NCBI GenBank assembly: GCA_958427355.1
Contig: CAUACA010000030.1
Span: 1 to 22,729, forward strand
DNA length: 22,729 nucleotides
Origin: an uncultured Collinsella sp.
GTDB lineage: Bacteria; Actinomycetota; Coriobacteriia; Coriobacteriales; Coriobacteriaceae
Direction: 5' to 3'
Below are positions 22,673 to 22,729 of this stretch, piece by piece. Numbering within the stretch: position 1 is the stretch's first letter; each line of letters opens with the position of its first letter. Under the pieces are notes generated by a model, which did not search any database, was not told the DNA's origin, and saw only the letters and a program-made list of their open reading frames with translations. A program made the position numbers and the translations under genes.

Positions 22673-22729
22673 GGCAGAGACGATATGAGCAGGACATAAA
22701 AACATTGAGAGCCCCTGCTGCATGAAAGA

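Noticed and set aside
1..22729. CRISPR array, insertion sequence or prophage
   Set aside because: I saw no regularly spaced direct repeats of the right length, no cas, transposase or phage structural genes.

Overview
The window looks like a chromosomal segment of a high-GC actinobacterium of class Coriobacteriia, most likely Collinsella or a close relative. This is inferred from the gene set (DisA, ClpC with an actinobacterial-type N-domain, a giant fused 2-hydroxyacyl-CoA dehydratase-type activase, a ThrE-family exporter), GC-rich codon use, clear Shine-Dalgarno sites and some GTG/TTG starts. No database search was possible, so the genus is a judgement. I see no insertion sequence, phage gene, CRISPR array or rRNA.

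Layout. (a) 1-1662: a minus-strand tRNA-Thr(UGU) with downstream terminator hairpins, then a plus-strand gene fusing a helix-turn-helix domain to a HipA-like kinase. Its promoter lies inside a large perfect inverted repeat. (b) 1690-7221, minus strand: disA-ispD-ispF-cysS-rlmB-yacP, a shortened version of the conserved Firmicutes disA-to-yacP cluster. It combines c-di-AMP synthesis, two MEP-pathway isoprenoid enzymes, cysteinyl-tRNA synthetase, a 23S rRNA methylase and a NYN ribonuclease. A 102-nt hairpin and a terminator separate cysS from rlmB. (c) 7222-8146, plus strand: a manganese-sensing yybP-ykoY riboswitch with its own terminator, then the Mn2+ exporter gene mntP. (d) 8183-10045, plus strand: a hipB-hipA toxin-antitoxin operon behind three regularly spaced operator-like sites. 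(e) 10076-14486: a shared terminator, then minus-strand pepD and clpC. (f) 14679-19791, minus strand: a TetR regulator overlapping the end of a 1479-residue activase/reductase fusion, with a palindromic operator over the fusion gene's promoter. (g) 20073-22504, minus strand: a DUF2798 membrane protein and a ThrE-family threonine/serine exporter, separated by repeat-like palindromes and a terminator or attenuator. The window ends in an intergenic stretch with REP-like sequence.

The strongest candidates for unusual biology are the one-protein HTH-HipA kinase module with its twin operators, the hipBA operon with sites at an exact 27-bp period, the self-contained activase/reductase with its overlapping TetR gene, and the structured elements at 3364-3465 and 20670-20935. 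None can be called a new system from sequence reading alone.
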